Positions 17,100 through 23,959 of a stretch of 38,930 bases of DNA are shown piece after piece (position 1 is the first letter of the stretch; every line of letters starts with the position of its first letter). The stretch covers positions 1 through 38,930 of the forward strand of contig JADFJC010000020.1 of the NCBI GenBank assembly GCA_022566315.1, given 5' to 3'. The position numbers and the translations under genes were made by a program. The notes beneath the pieces are model-generated. The model was not told where the DNA came from. It did not search any database and was given only the letters and a program-made list of their open reading frames with translations. Source of the DNA: Planctomycetota bacterium. Its GTDB lineage: Bacteria > Planctomycetota > Phycisphaerae > Sedimentisphaerales > Anaerobacaceae.

Positions 17100-18226
17100 T
17101 TACTAAGTAAGTCCTTTTCCGGTGTCCACTTTTTTTGCCAGGCCGGGTAGTCCTTATCCAGCAATCCAGCCGGCCCGTAGCTGTACCAACTGTAGCCTGT
17201 GCGTCGTTCGTGTTCAATCTCGGCCATGCGATATTTAATCTTGCCGTCGCGGCCGCAGAAGATTGGCCGGTTGGTTCCAATCTGATAGAAGCGCGCCCAT
17301 ATTGGCGGAGCTGTCGGGTCCTTTACAATAACTTTATCGTAGCCCCTCTCCATGGAGCTGTCCGGCTTATTGACCTGGCGGATGCCGGCGAGCTTAACGT
17401 GGTCGAACCAGGCGACGGCACTTTGCACAGCCTCGATAATTTCCGGAGCAGGATTGTCGATACTCATCAGGAACTTTAGTATCCCGATGCTTTCTCCGCC
17501 GCAGATAGATATTTTTTCATAGGTGCGAGCGGGCCGGGGTTCAAGGGTCTTCTCATCGTACTGTTGACACCAGGCAGTGCGCCTGCCATCAACTATGATT
17601 TGGCACTTCAAGATACACTCAATGCCTTTTTGAATGGCTTTTTTGGCTTTCTGCCGGCGGGCCTTATCAACAAAAGCATACTCAGGTTTTTTCTCGGCAA
17701 TGTCACGAAGGACGCTCATAGCACCGATCATAGCTCCGTCATTAAATGTGATGTATCTGGAGTATCCGGAGCGTCCCTCCCGTGGGTAAGTCTGCGGCCA
17801 GCCACCGTTGGCGTACTGGGCCTCAAGCAGATAATCGATTCCCCTGAGCATAGCCTGCCTGAAACGCTCAAGCCGAGTGGCGTAATAGACCTTTGCTAAA
17901 TATCGTATCTGCGTATGCGTGGCCCCGTTGTCAAGTGTGGAATCTTTCCTGCTCTTAGCCTTGCGTAATTTGGCCTTGTCCTGCTCGCTGAGGACACTGG
18001 CCATATCAACGTTCTTTGACCAGCCACCAGTGTTACGCTGGTACAGAAGAACATTATCGGCAATGCGGACGGCTTCATCGGTGGCGTAAAACCCGGGCCT
18101 CTGGCCCAGACAACGCTTCCACGAGATGACCACAGTTGGGTTCTTTCGGCCCTGGGCACCAGATACAATTGTCACAGCAATTAGACAAAACAAACCGGTT
18201 ACAACACATCGTCTTGCTTTTTTCAT
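17096..18226 (-). CDS. Pectate lyase, polysaccharide lyase family 10
   Basis: A secreted enzyme of ~376 residues that cleaves polygalacturonate by beta-elimination. It has a short basic N-terminus and hydrophobic signal segment (ARRCVVTGLFCLIAVTIVSG). Recognisable PL10 features are LLYQRNTGGWSKNVDMA near residue 60, TLDNGATHTQIRYLAKVY near 98, EAQYANGGWPQTYP near 136, YITFNDGAM near 159, CQIIVDGRRTAWCQQYDEKT near 207, RPARTYEKISICGGES near 230, and the C-terminal RTGYSWYSYGPAGLLDKDYP. ATG 18226 is preferred; a TTG 21 bases upstream would add seven residues, and GGGAGA lies before the ATG. It is the first gene of a two-gene unit with the M24 peptidase. The divergent region upstream carries a structured RNA on the other strand. 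Confidence 0.88.
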   Translation of the reverse strand: MKKARRCVVTGLFCLIAVTIVSGAQGRKNPTVVISWKRCLGQRPGFYATDEAVRIADNVLLYQRNTGGWSKNVDMASVLSEQDKAKLRKAKSRKDSTLDNGATHTQIRYLAKVYYATRLERFRQAMLRGIDYLLEAQYANGGWPQTYPREGRSGYSRYITFNDGAMIGAMSVLRDIAEKKPEYAFVDKARRQKAKKAIQKGIECILKCQIIVDGRRTAWCQQYDEKTLEPRPARTYEKISICGGESIGILKFLMSIDNPAPEIIEAVQSAVAWFDHVKLAGIRQVNKPDSSMERGYDKVIVKDPTAPPIWARFYQIGTNRPIFCGRDGKIKYRMAEIEHERRTGYSWYSYGPAGLLDKDYPAWQKKWTPEKDLLSK

Positions 18227-18355
18227 ACCTGCTATTCTCCCAGCCAATTTTTACCTTGCTTTATCTTCCTTGAAAATACAGACCCTCCAATGGACTGCGA
18301 ATACAATTGATTAACAACAATCTGAGAAAAAATAAAGTCTTTTTTGACGAAATGT

Positions 18356-18384
18356 TTGGCTTTGTCTGGTTTTATTTCTATATT
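18356..18384 (+). promoter_or_regulatory. Predicted promoter for the 18.4 kb structured RNA
   Basis: TTGGCT (18356-18361) and TATATT (18379-18384) are 17 bases apart, giving a predicted start near 18391, exactly where the first helix of the structured RNA begins. It is a moderate match to the sigma-70 consensus. Confidence 0.45.
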
Positions 18385-18390
18385 TTTATT

Positions 18391-18529
18391 AGAGAACAAG
18401 ACTTGCCGGCTGGGGGGGAAACCGGTTGGCGGTAAAGAACTGCCAAGTTCTGATGTTTTCCGCAGGGTAGGAAAACTATTCGCAACACCCAATTTTCCAG
18501 GAAAGGACGGCGGCTGCCGTCCTTTTTTT
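18391..18529 (+). ncRNA. Unidentified structured RNA (riboswitch-like leader or sRNA)
   Basis: A ~139-nt segment folds into a series of helices: P1 AGAAC/GTTCT (18393-18397/18447-18451) closes P2 CCGG/CCGG (18406-18409/18422-18425) with a G-rich loop, and P3 TTGGCGGT/ACTGCCAA (18426-18433/18439-18446) with loop AAAGA. P4 GTTTTCC/GGAAAAC (18455-18461/18470-18476) follows, then a perfect terminator at 18502-18529. The rhomboid gene starts 81 bases further on. The layout (promoter, three-way junction, terminator, gene) is that of a cis-regulatory leader, but I match it to no known class. It could also be a free small RNA. Confidence 0.5.
18502..18529 (+). terminator. Intrinsic terminator before the rhomboid gene
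   Basis: AAAGGACGGC pairs perfectly with GCCGTCCTTT around GGCT and ends in seven T's. It lies between the structured RNA and the rhomboid gene, so it either ends a small RNA or acts as a regulated attenuator. Confidence 0.85.
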
Positions 18530-18610
18530 ATGTCTTGTCATCGCTGCTTTTTGCCATTACAATAAGCCATCCTTTGATTTTAATCATTCTACTAAATTTG
18601 TGGTTGAACT

Positions 18611-19777
18611 ATGATAATACCTTATCGGACAAGTATTCGACCGAGACGGACACCATACACGAATTACGCGCTGATAGCTGTCAATGCGCTCATTTTTTTA
18701 CTGGAATACCAAACACACCCCATTACAGGTAATCTGGAATTTCGTCCCTGGGTGCATCAATTTATGCTCACCGCAGTTCGGCCGCAACTGTGGCAGTTCG
18801 TAAGTTACGCCTTTTTGCACGCCGGCTTTATACATATTATCGGTAATATGTTCTTTTTGTATCTGTTCGGCAATAATGTCAACGACAAGCTCGGCCATAT
18901 TGGGTATCTGTGCTTTTATTTGGCCGGCGCGGTGTTCAGCGGTATAGGTCATACAGTTTTGCATTCTTCCTCACACATACCCACTCTTGGAGCCAGTGGG
19001 GCCGTTGCTGCGGTAACCGGCGCTTACTTAGTGTTGTTCCCCAAGACCCTGGTAACCATCCTGTATTGGTTCTTCTTCATTGGCACAATGGAAGTGCCGG
19101 CATTATATTTTATCGCCTTTAAGATGATTCTAATCGATAATGTAATCGCCCGATACACACCTCAGGTTGCCTACGACGCCCACCTATCAGGATATGCCTT
19201 CGGCATCGCAGCTATGTTAGCTATGCTCGCAGCCGGTTTAACCAGCACAAGCAATTTCGACTTGTGGGCTATGATAAAGCGAGGGAATCGACGGCGTCAA
19301 TATCGTGATGCCGTATCGAGCGGTTACGACCCCTTTACCGGCCGGGCAGGAACCAAGCAGATAAAGGCCAAAAGCCCCGCCGAACAACAAAAAGATGAAA
19401 AAACACAAGAGCTTCGTAACGAGATTAGCAATCGGATGCTGGAACGCAATCTGCCGGCTGCCGCCGAGGTTTACCTAAAACTGATGAATCACGACAGCGA
19501 GCAGCTTTTGCCCCGCCAGAATCTGCTGGATATTGCCAATAAGCTCGCCGGCGATAACAAACATACTGAATCGGCCCAAGCCTACGAGCAGTTTTTAACT
19601 CATTACAGAACGTATGAATACGCCGAGCAGGTCGAGCTGATGTTGGGCATATTGTATTGCCGTTATCTCAATCAGCCGAAGCAGGCGATAAAATATCTGG
19701 AGGCTGCGGCTAAAAAGCTCACCGACCCCGGCCAGTTAAAGATGTGTAAGGACGAGCTTGCACGTTTACAGAACTAA
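18611..19777 (+). CDS. Rhomboid family intramembrane serine protease with TPR-like tail
   Basis: A 388-residue polytopic protease that cleaves membrane proteins inside the bilayer. Residues ~1-220 form the rhomboid core: LWQFVSYAFLHAGFIHIIGN holds the conserved histidines and the asparagine, the catalytic serine is in TLGASGAVAAV (GxSG), and the catalytic histidine in YDAHLSGYAFG. The cytoplasmic C-terminal part (~225-388) is soluble and helical, with tetratricopeptide-like repeats (NLPAAAEVYLKLMNHD, NKHTESAQAYEQFLTHY, QPKQAIKYLEAAAK), suggesting protein contacts. This rhomboid plus TPR layout occurs in planctomycetes, by recollection. The gene follows the structured RNA and terminator at 18391-18529, which may control it. 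Confidence 0.88.
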   Translation: MIIPYRTSIRPRRTPYTNYALIAVNALIFLLEYQTHPITGNLEFRPWVHQFMLTAVRPQLWQFVSYAFLHAGFIHIIGNMFFLYLFGNNVNDKLGHIGYLCFYLAGAVFSGIGHTVLHSSSHIPTLGASGAVAAVTGAYLVLFPKTLVTILYWFFFIGTMEVPALYFIAFKMILIDNVIARYTPQVAYDAHLSGYAFGIAAMLAMLAAGLTSTSNFDLWAMIKRGNRRRQYRDAVSSGYDPFTGRAGTKQIKAKSPAEQQKDEKTQELRNEISNRMLERNLPAAAEVYLKLMNHDSEQLLPRQNLLDIANKLAGDNKHTESAQAYEQFLTHYRTYEYAEQVELMLGILYCRYLNQPKQAIKYLEAAAKKLTDPGQLKMCKDELARLQN

Positions 19778-19822
19778 GAGTTGGTGTGCGAATTCCATGT
19801 TTGCTTTCTTCTTCACCCCCGA

Positions 19823-19869
19823 CCACTGGCCCCGACAGTGGTAGTATTTAGCCCCGTCCTCTGGGCGGG
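19823..19869. terminator. Two hairpins after the rhomboid gene
   Basis: CCACTG/CAGTGG (19823-19828/19836-19841) and CCCGTCC/GGGCGGG (19853-19859/19863-19869) form adjacent stems about 45 bases after the rhomboid stop. Neither has a long T-run (ATTGTT follows the second). A termination or RNA-stability role is plausible; repeat DNA is the alternative. Confidence 0.35.
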
Positions 19870-19987
19870 ATTGTTAGCCCCCGACACTCAACATTTTGCG
19901 CTAAATAATATAACTACCTGCGCACTATATAGTTCGCCTTCATAATACTCCTAAAAAAGGATTGTCAAATTAAATAAGGAGATGATT

Positions 19988-20063
19988 ATGGAATACGAAC
20001 TGTTCAAATAAGTATACCGTCTGATCAAACAGACCGCGAAAAACGAAATATGGCCGGGATCCT
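19988..20063 (+). pseudogene. Gene remnant with early nonsense codon
   Basis: AAGGAG followed seven bases later by ATG 19988 begins MEYELFK, then TAA at 20009-20011. In the same frame a natural-looking peptide follows (VYRLIKQTAKNEIWPGSF). A good ribosome site with an eighth-codon stop suggests the decayed 5' end of a lost gene, cut off by the arrival of the neighbouring ImmA/DUF4411 pair. No family recognised. Confidence 0.35.
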
Positions 20064-20074
20064 TTAATTGGCCC

Positions 20075-20584
20075 CTAAGAAGTTTTCCAATAAAAAACTA
20101 TTCCTAATTTCTGAAGCATATCAAAAGTATTTGTGCATTTAATATTAAAATGATTACATACATCCGGTATTTTTACGTCTGTACGTGATTTTGGTGCAGA
20201 AACTTCATGGGTAACAACAATAGCGTTATTGGCTTTGGCGTATGCAATTACCCATGCATCTACACCACTGGAGAACTCGCTTTTCGCAGCATTAGTGAAA
20301 CGCTCTTGACTTTGTACCCATTGAATAATGTCACCATAATCCGCCAAAACAAATTTACTATCTGTCGAAGCAAACAAGTCAGGTGACTTTTTGCTCCAAG
20401 CATCTAAATCATCACCTTCTGAAAGTTCTTTATTTCTAACGCGGTCGATACTTTCAAGATTGCCCATACTATTGTGATGCAGTAAGGAATCCCAGAATCC
20501 TGGGCACAAATTAAACGCATAATATCTGCGTTTGGCTTCTATAAAAATATTTGCGTCCAATATGTATTTTACTGCATCAGGCAT
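20075..20584 (-). CDS. DUF4411 family (PIN-like) protein, putative toxin
   Basis: A 169-residue protein of the DUF4411 type, related to PIN-domain nucleases. The N-terminus YILDANIFIEAKRRYY carries the first acidic residue of the PIN active site (LDAN-I-FIE). A second acidic centre lies in SSGVDAWVIAYAKANNAIVV, followed by THE, the same arrangement as the D-x-x-I-A-A...T-x-D core of PIN toxins. It lies 9 bases downstream of an ImmA/IrrE-type gene on the same strand, a pairing that has been proposed as a toxin-antitoxin module in computational surveys. The DNA is visibly richer in A+T than its neighbours, consistent with transfer. RNase activity is inferred, not shown. Confidence 0.8.
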   Translation of the reverse strand: MPDAVKYILDANIFIEAKRRYYAFNLCPGFWDSLLHHNSMGNLESIDRVRNKELSEGDDLDAWSKKSPDLFASTDSKFVLADYGDIIQWVQSQERFTNAAKSEFSSGVDAWVIAYAKANNAIVVTHEVSAPKSRTDVKIPDVCNHFNIKCTNTFDMLQKLGIVFYWKTS

Positions 20585-20593
20585 ACATAAAAC

Positions 20594-21736
20594 CTAAAAA
20601 CCAAGTAATGTTACATAATTATCAAATGTTTTTCCTTTTAGTCCTGTGAGTCGATATGCATCACGATAAAGCAACCGGCCTTCTAAGGTTGCCTGGACTA
20701 CAGCGCTACCAAAAAGCTTTCCCACGCGAACTATCTGAGTATTCCAGAAATTTCCACCAGTTCCTTTGGGTTTACGTTTTTTGATATCTTTGGCATAATT
20801 ATCGTAGAACTCAAAAAAACGGTTTTTGCTAATATATTTCATATCCAGGGCTCGGCGTGCAGTCACAAGAGGGCTAACTTTGAACCTTCTCGCTAAAATC
20901 TGAAAAAGGTCATAATCATTTTTACTTTGATTGTCCCCTAAGGCCTTCTTGAATTCATCAGATGGCACAAGGAACTCTGCTGCAACCTGGTTACAGAATT
21001 CTTCTACATTTGTCTCAACAGGCTTCAATTCATCAAAATTGGATACCCCTTCATATCCCAGCCATAAATGACTTAATTCATGGATAATAGTAAACATTTT
21101 AGCAGATATGGAATCACGTCCATTAATGAAAATCAATGGCGCATATTCATCAACTAAAGCAAAACCCCGAAATTCTGCTACATCTAAAGGTCGATAGGAA
21201 TTATTGCCAACAACCCCATTAATGACAATCATAACACCTGCGTCTTCTATAGCCTCTCGTAAAAGCTTTAAAGCTTCGGTCCAAGTACGGACTCTTTTAG
21301 CCCAATCGCCAGAGAGAGAAAGAATGTTGCGCATCGCCATTGCTACTTTGGCAGGATTTGTTCTTAACGTAGCGCTCTTAATGAATGATAGTGGCTTCTG
21401 TCCTTCTTCAAGCAAAAACTCCCGCATCCACTCCCGCCTGGATTGCATAGTGTAAATTGTATCTAATAAATTTGGGCTGGGACGCTGAGGTTGCCCTTTA
21501 ACCGTTCTGAAATCAGGTATTGGCAACTTGTCCTCAGGAGGTTCATTTAGAAAGAAATACCCTACGGGTGTGTATGTTGCGGCAGCAAATTTTTCTAACT
21601 GCTTCAATGTTGGATACGGTTTGCCACATAGCCAATCTGAAATCTTTGGGAACTTGCTTTTCATTGCATCTTCGCTTTTACCGCAACGCTCGAGAGCCCA
21701 AAGTAACAATTTTGGTTGTATATTTATTCGTTCCAT
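20594..21736 (-). CDS. HTH + ImmA/IrrE metallopeptidase, putative antitoxin/regulator
   Basis: A 380-residue protein of the COG2856 type. The N-terminal ~60 residues form a Xre-like helix-turn-helix (LLWALERCGKSEDAMKSKFP ... YPTLKQLEKFAAA), followed by a linker and the ImmA/IrrE zinc peptidase domain at ~200-270. The motif HELSH is seen in MFTIIHELSHLWLGYEG, with the downstream acidic region VEEFCNQVAAEFLVP. Phage-type ImmA proteins cleave repressors; in paired modules the DNA-binding part represses and the peptidase may release the toxin. It is the first gene of the pair with DUF4411 (9-base gap). The ATG at 21736 has no clear ribosome site. AT-rich, like its partner. Confidence 0.87.
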   Translation of the reverse strand: MERINIQPKLLLWALERCGKSEDAMKSKFPKISDWLCGKPYPTLKQLEKFAAATYTPVGYFFLNEPPEDKLPIPDFRTVKGQPQRPSPNLLDTIYTMQSRREWMREFLLEEGQKPLSFIKSATLRTNPAKVAMAMRNILSLSGDWAKRVRTWTEALKLLREAIEDAGVMIVINGVVGNNSYRPLDVAEFRGFALVDEYAPLIFINGRDSISAKMFTIIHELSHLWLGYEGVSNFDELKPVETNVEEFCNQVAAEFLVPSDEFKKALGDNQSKNDYDLFQILARRFKVSPLVTARRALDMKYISKNRFFEFYDNYAKDIKKRKPKGTGGNFWNTQIVRVGKLFGSAVVQATLEGRLLYRDAYRLTGLKGKTFDNYVTLLGF

Positions 21737-22014
21737 TTTCAGATTTCAGTTGTTAGTTTCAAATCTGAATATCGACATTTTGTTGTCTCAAGTATGAATT
21801 TATGCTTCTTTTGTATTATAAACCATGAAAGGAAAAATATCAAAATAAAGTTATAAGTACCTCACACGAAAGTAATTGAGCATCTTTTTCCATAAACTCA
21901 TCCCAACATTTTACGATTATATCGCAACGCGGGACATAAAGTTCCATCAAGAACGCCCTGCGGTTTTGTCTTTGTCTATTCTCTACGTTCTCTGTGCCCT
22001 CGGGAAAACTATAC

Positions 22015-22076
22015 AGAAACTAGGGACAGTCACCTATTTTAGAAACTAGAGAAACTAGGGACAGTCACCTATTTTT
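22015..22076. repeat. Duplicated 'GGGACAGTCACC' repeat
   Basis: Two copies of a ~26 bp unit (AGAAACTA then GGGACAGTCACCTATTTT), starting at 22015 and 22050, are 35 bases apart. Words of this kind are, from memory, found around REP-associated transposase genes in environmental bacteria. The second copy overlaps the 3' end of the gene fragment at 22055-22190. Confidence 0.6.
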
Positions 22077-22190
22077 CTTCTCAATTCTATTTCGTTCATC
22101 GTTTTCAACCAGCCTTCATCGAGTATATCGCCCCTTCGTCCGGTAAGCAAGCACGCATTTCCATAATCCACTCAACAATCCGTGTAAACT
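22055..22190 (-). pseudogene. 3' gene fragment, frameshifted
   Basis: Read on the minus strand, one frame gives RIVEWIMEMRACLPDEGA and, after a frame change near 22125-22145, the next gives DILDEGWLKTMNEIELRRK then IGDCP and TAG at 22055-22057. The two halves join naturally at a shared DEG, so they look like the last ~40 codons of one protein with an indel. The stop lies inside the GGGACAGTCACC repeat. A transposase origin is possible but unproven. Confidence 0.4.
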
Positions 22191-22320
22191 TGTGCCCCTG
22201 TGCCTTAGGTAATAGGTATCCGTGTCTAAAAAAAAGTGTCAATCCTGTCTAAAAAAACTTCGTGTTAATTTATGCCATAGGTATTCGTGTCAACTTGTGC
22301 CATAGGTATTCGTGGCTAAA
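22185..22320. repeat. Iterated 'CGTGTNAACTTGTGCC' repeats
   Basis: A word of ~25 bp (CGTGTTAATTTATGCC then ATAGGTATT) is repeated with small changes at ~22183, ~22262 and ~22287, mixed with GTGTCTAAAAAAA. It belongs with the 'ACACGGATT' family seen at 1042-1121 and 25461-25544. From 21837 to 22779 no intact gene is seen; the rest consists of GC-rich simple words and hairpins (for example GAGGCG/CGCCTC near 22650). Confidence 0.5.
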
Positions 22321-22810
22321 TATTATTGAATTCTCTGAGTCCTCTGTGCCCGGAGTTTACCCAGAGTTTATCCCCGAGAGCCTCCCCCCTTGACTCGCAG
22401 CAGGGGAATGTTAGCTCACTTGACTTTGAGTTTACCCTCGGTGTGTGCCTACTTGCTTTTCTGCCGGGGGTCGGGGGTGGTTTAAAATAGGTAAAATATC
22501 CACGTTTTTTCAACCAAAAGCACTGATACCTTCGAGCAAAAATTAAATTTTTCAAAAATTTTTATCTTCCTTTCCCAAAACGAGTTACGAGCGACGAGCG
22601 ACGAGAAACGGTTATATTTTCGTATCAAACGTGCAGGTAGCTCTAATTATAGAGGCGCTACTTTTTTCGCCTCCGGCAAAAAGCAGCCAGTTATTTACGT
22701 GCCTATAAGGCCCAGCCAGCCCAGAAGGCCCAGACAATTAACCTTGAAGCGAAGCGGAAACCCCTTAGGGGAATGAACCATGAACTATGAACCATTTACA
22801 AGCATCGAGA

Positions 22811-22879
22811 ATCCAACTTTAGCTCACTTTAGGCACCTTAGGCGCTTTAGGCACTTTGTTCTCCTCTACACTTGTAGAG
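22811..22879. repeat. 'CTTTAGGCAC' repeat arm plus hairpin
   Basis: One-sided run of the word CACTTTAGGCAC (ACTTTAGCTCACTTTAGGC, CTTAGGCG, CTTTAGGCACTTTG), the same word that forms both arms of the nested palindromes at 28987-29174 and 34926-35092. A perfect hairpin CTCTACA-CT-TGTAGAG follows at 22864-22879. Confidence 0.6.
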
Positions 22880-22904
22880 AACCCTCTACAAATCAGCTAC
22901 TTTT

Positions 22905-23240
22905 TATGCAAAACAAACCCAATTTCCAAAAAAGTCAAATGAACGTAAACATCTATAATACAACGGATTATGAAAATATAAGCGATTGGACACTTGGTGA
23001 AAACAAACCCAATTCAAACCCAATCAAACCCAATCTCCGGAAAGCCAAAATGAATATAAACTCAATTATAACAAAGGATTACAGAAAAAAAGATGATTTC
23101 GTAGTCCGAATAAACAAACCCAATCTCTGAAAAGCCCAAAATGAGCGCAAACTTATATGTTATAGAGGATTATGAAAATGAAACCGCTTTCGGCCCCAAA
23201 AAAACAAACCCAAACAAACCCAATTTCAAAGGCAAAAAAA
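22905..23240 (+). repeat. Tandem 'NKPN...KAKMN...TKDYE' repeat array
   Basis: About three and a half diverged units of ~90-110 bp. Each opens with AAACAAACCCAAT and continues to AAAGCCAAAATGAA, a TAAAC word and GGATTATGAAAAT. Translated, the units give NKPNFQKSQMNVN...TTDYEN, NKPNLRKAKMNIN...TKDYRK and KPKMSANLYVIEDYEN, then a partial NKPNFKGKKM unit. The reading frame holds between units 1 and 2, breaks at TGA 23128-23130, and resumes in another frame. I treat it as repeat DNA, not a gene. Similar peptide strings are, from memory, recurrent in planctomycete assemblies. Confidence 0.65.
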
Positions 23241-23297
23241 TGCTGCTGCGTTTGACGATGATTGGTGATTATTTCTCTGTGTTCTCTGTGGCTGCGA

Positions 23298-23948
23298 TTA
23301 TTTGTTCAGCAGGTTCGGTTTTTGTCTTTGCAGCCATTCGGGCAATTGTTCGCGCGTTACTTTTTCCCACAGTCCCTTTTTTAAGCTGCGGGCACTGGCT
23401 TCCAACTGTTTGTACCTGTTATAAAAACTATGGCGAAACCGCAAGTCAGCATAAGCAAAACCTTCGGATACCAGAACTTCGTTCAAAAACCTTTCGTCGG
23501 GCAGTTGGACATAGGCCAGCAGTCTGCCGTACTTACCTCTGGTGTTATTTCCTTCATCAAGATAGACTGCAACCGGCTTTCCAAGAACTAATTTCGTTGC
23601 AAACTCAGCGGCTTCCGGGCCGAAATACATTACGCCAACATTTGGGTTCTTTGTTTCCGGCGTATCGACTCCCCAAAGCCGGATTCGAGTGTAACTGTCA
23701 TTAACGTCAGGTATATCTATGTCGATAGTATCACCATCAACGACTTTTACGACAGCGAAGGTTTTGGCGTGATATTTTTGAAAATCATGGGCTGCCTGCT
23801 CTTCGGTTTTGGGCTGAGGCTGCCACTTATGTTTGATGGGGCTGTGGTCGAGCCAGACAAACAATACTACCGCCAGCAGGCAAAGGACGATTATACCGGC
23901 TCGCCGACGTCTGCTCATCGCATAAGAGTTTTTACTTTGCTTGGACAC
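23298..23948 (-). CDS. Thermonuclease (SNase-like) family protein
   Basis: A 216-residue nuclease of the staphylococcal nuclease family, probably anchored by one N-terminal membrane helix (RAGIIVLCLLAVVLFVWL) with the catalytic domain outside. The OB-fold and active site are recognisable: VVKVVDGDTIDIDIP near residue 66 (metal-binding Asp), TRIRLWGVDTPETK near 87 (catalytic Arg, with Asp and Glu) and GKYGRLLAYVQLP near 137 (second Arg). It hydrolyses DNA and possibly RNA in a calcium-dependent way in characterised relatives. The start given is GTG 23948; an ATG at 23918 is equally possible. It begins 11 bases after the lysC stop and may ride on the same transcript. Its 3' end runs into repeat DNA. 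Confidence 0.85.
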   Translation of the reverse strand: MSKQSKNSYAMSRRRRAGIIVLCLLAVVLFVWLDHSPIKHKWQPQPKTEEQAAHDFQKYHAKTFAVVKVVDGDTIDIDIPDVNDSYTRIRLWGVDTPETKNPNVGVMYFGPEAAEFATKLVLGKPVAVYLDEGNNTRGKYGRLLAYVQLPDERFLNEVLVSEGFAYADLRFRHSFYNRYKQLEASARSLKKGLWEKVTREQLPEWLQRQKPNLLNK

Positions 23949-23959
23949 GGCTTGGTGGA

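Noticed and set aside
18450-18480. Hammerhead ribozyme suggested by CTGATG
   Set aside because: The required GAAA after stem II is missing and no third stem can be formed in the right order.
18391-18529. Cyclic-di-GMP, cobalamin, SAM or other known riboswitch
   Set aside because: The conserved cores I know (for example GGCAAACC and GGACGCAAAGC for c-di-GMP, or the B12 box) are absent.
22780-23130. A 116-residue protein
   Set aside because: The frame is made of the NKPN repeat plus CTTTAGGCAC repeat DNA, and the stop falls within a repeat unit.
22905-23240. CRISPR array
   Set aside because: The repeated parts differ between units and no constant-length spacers exist; there are no cas genes in the window.
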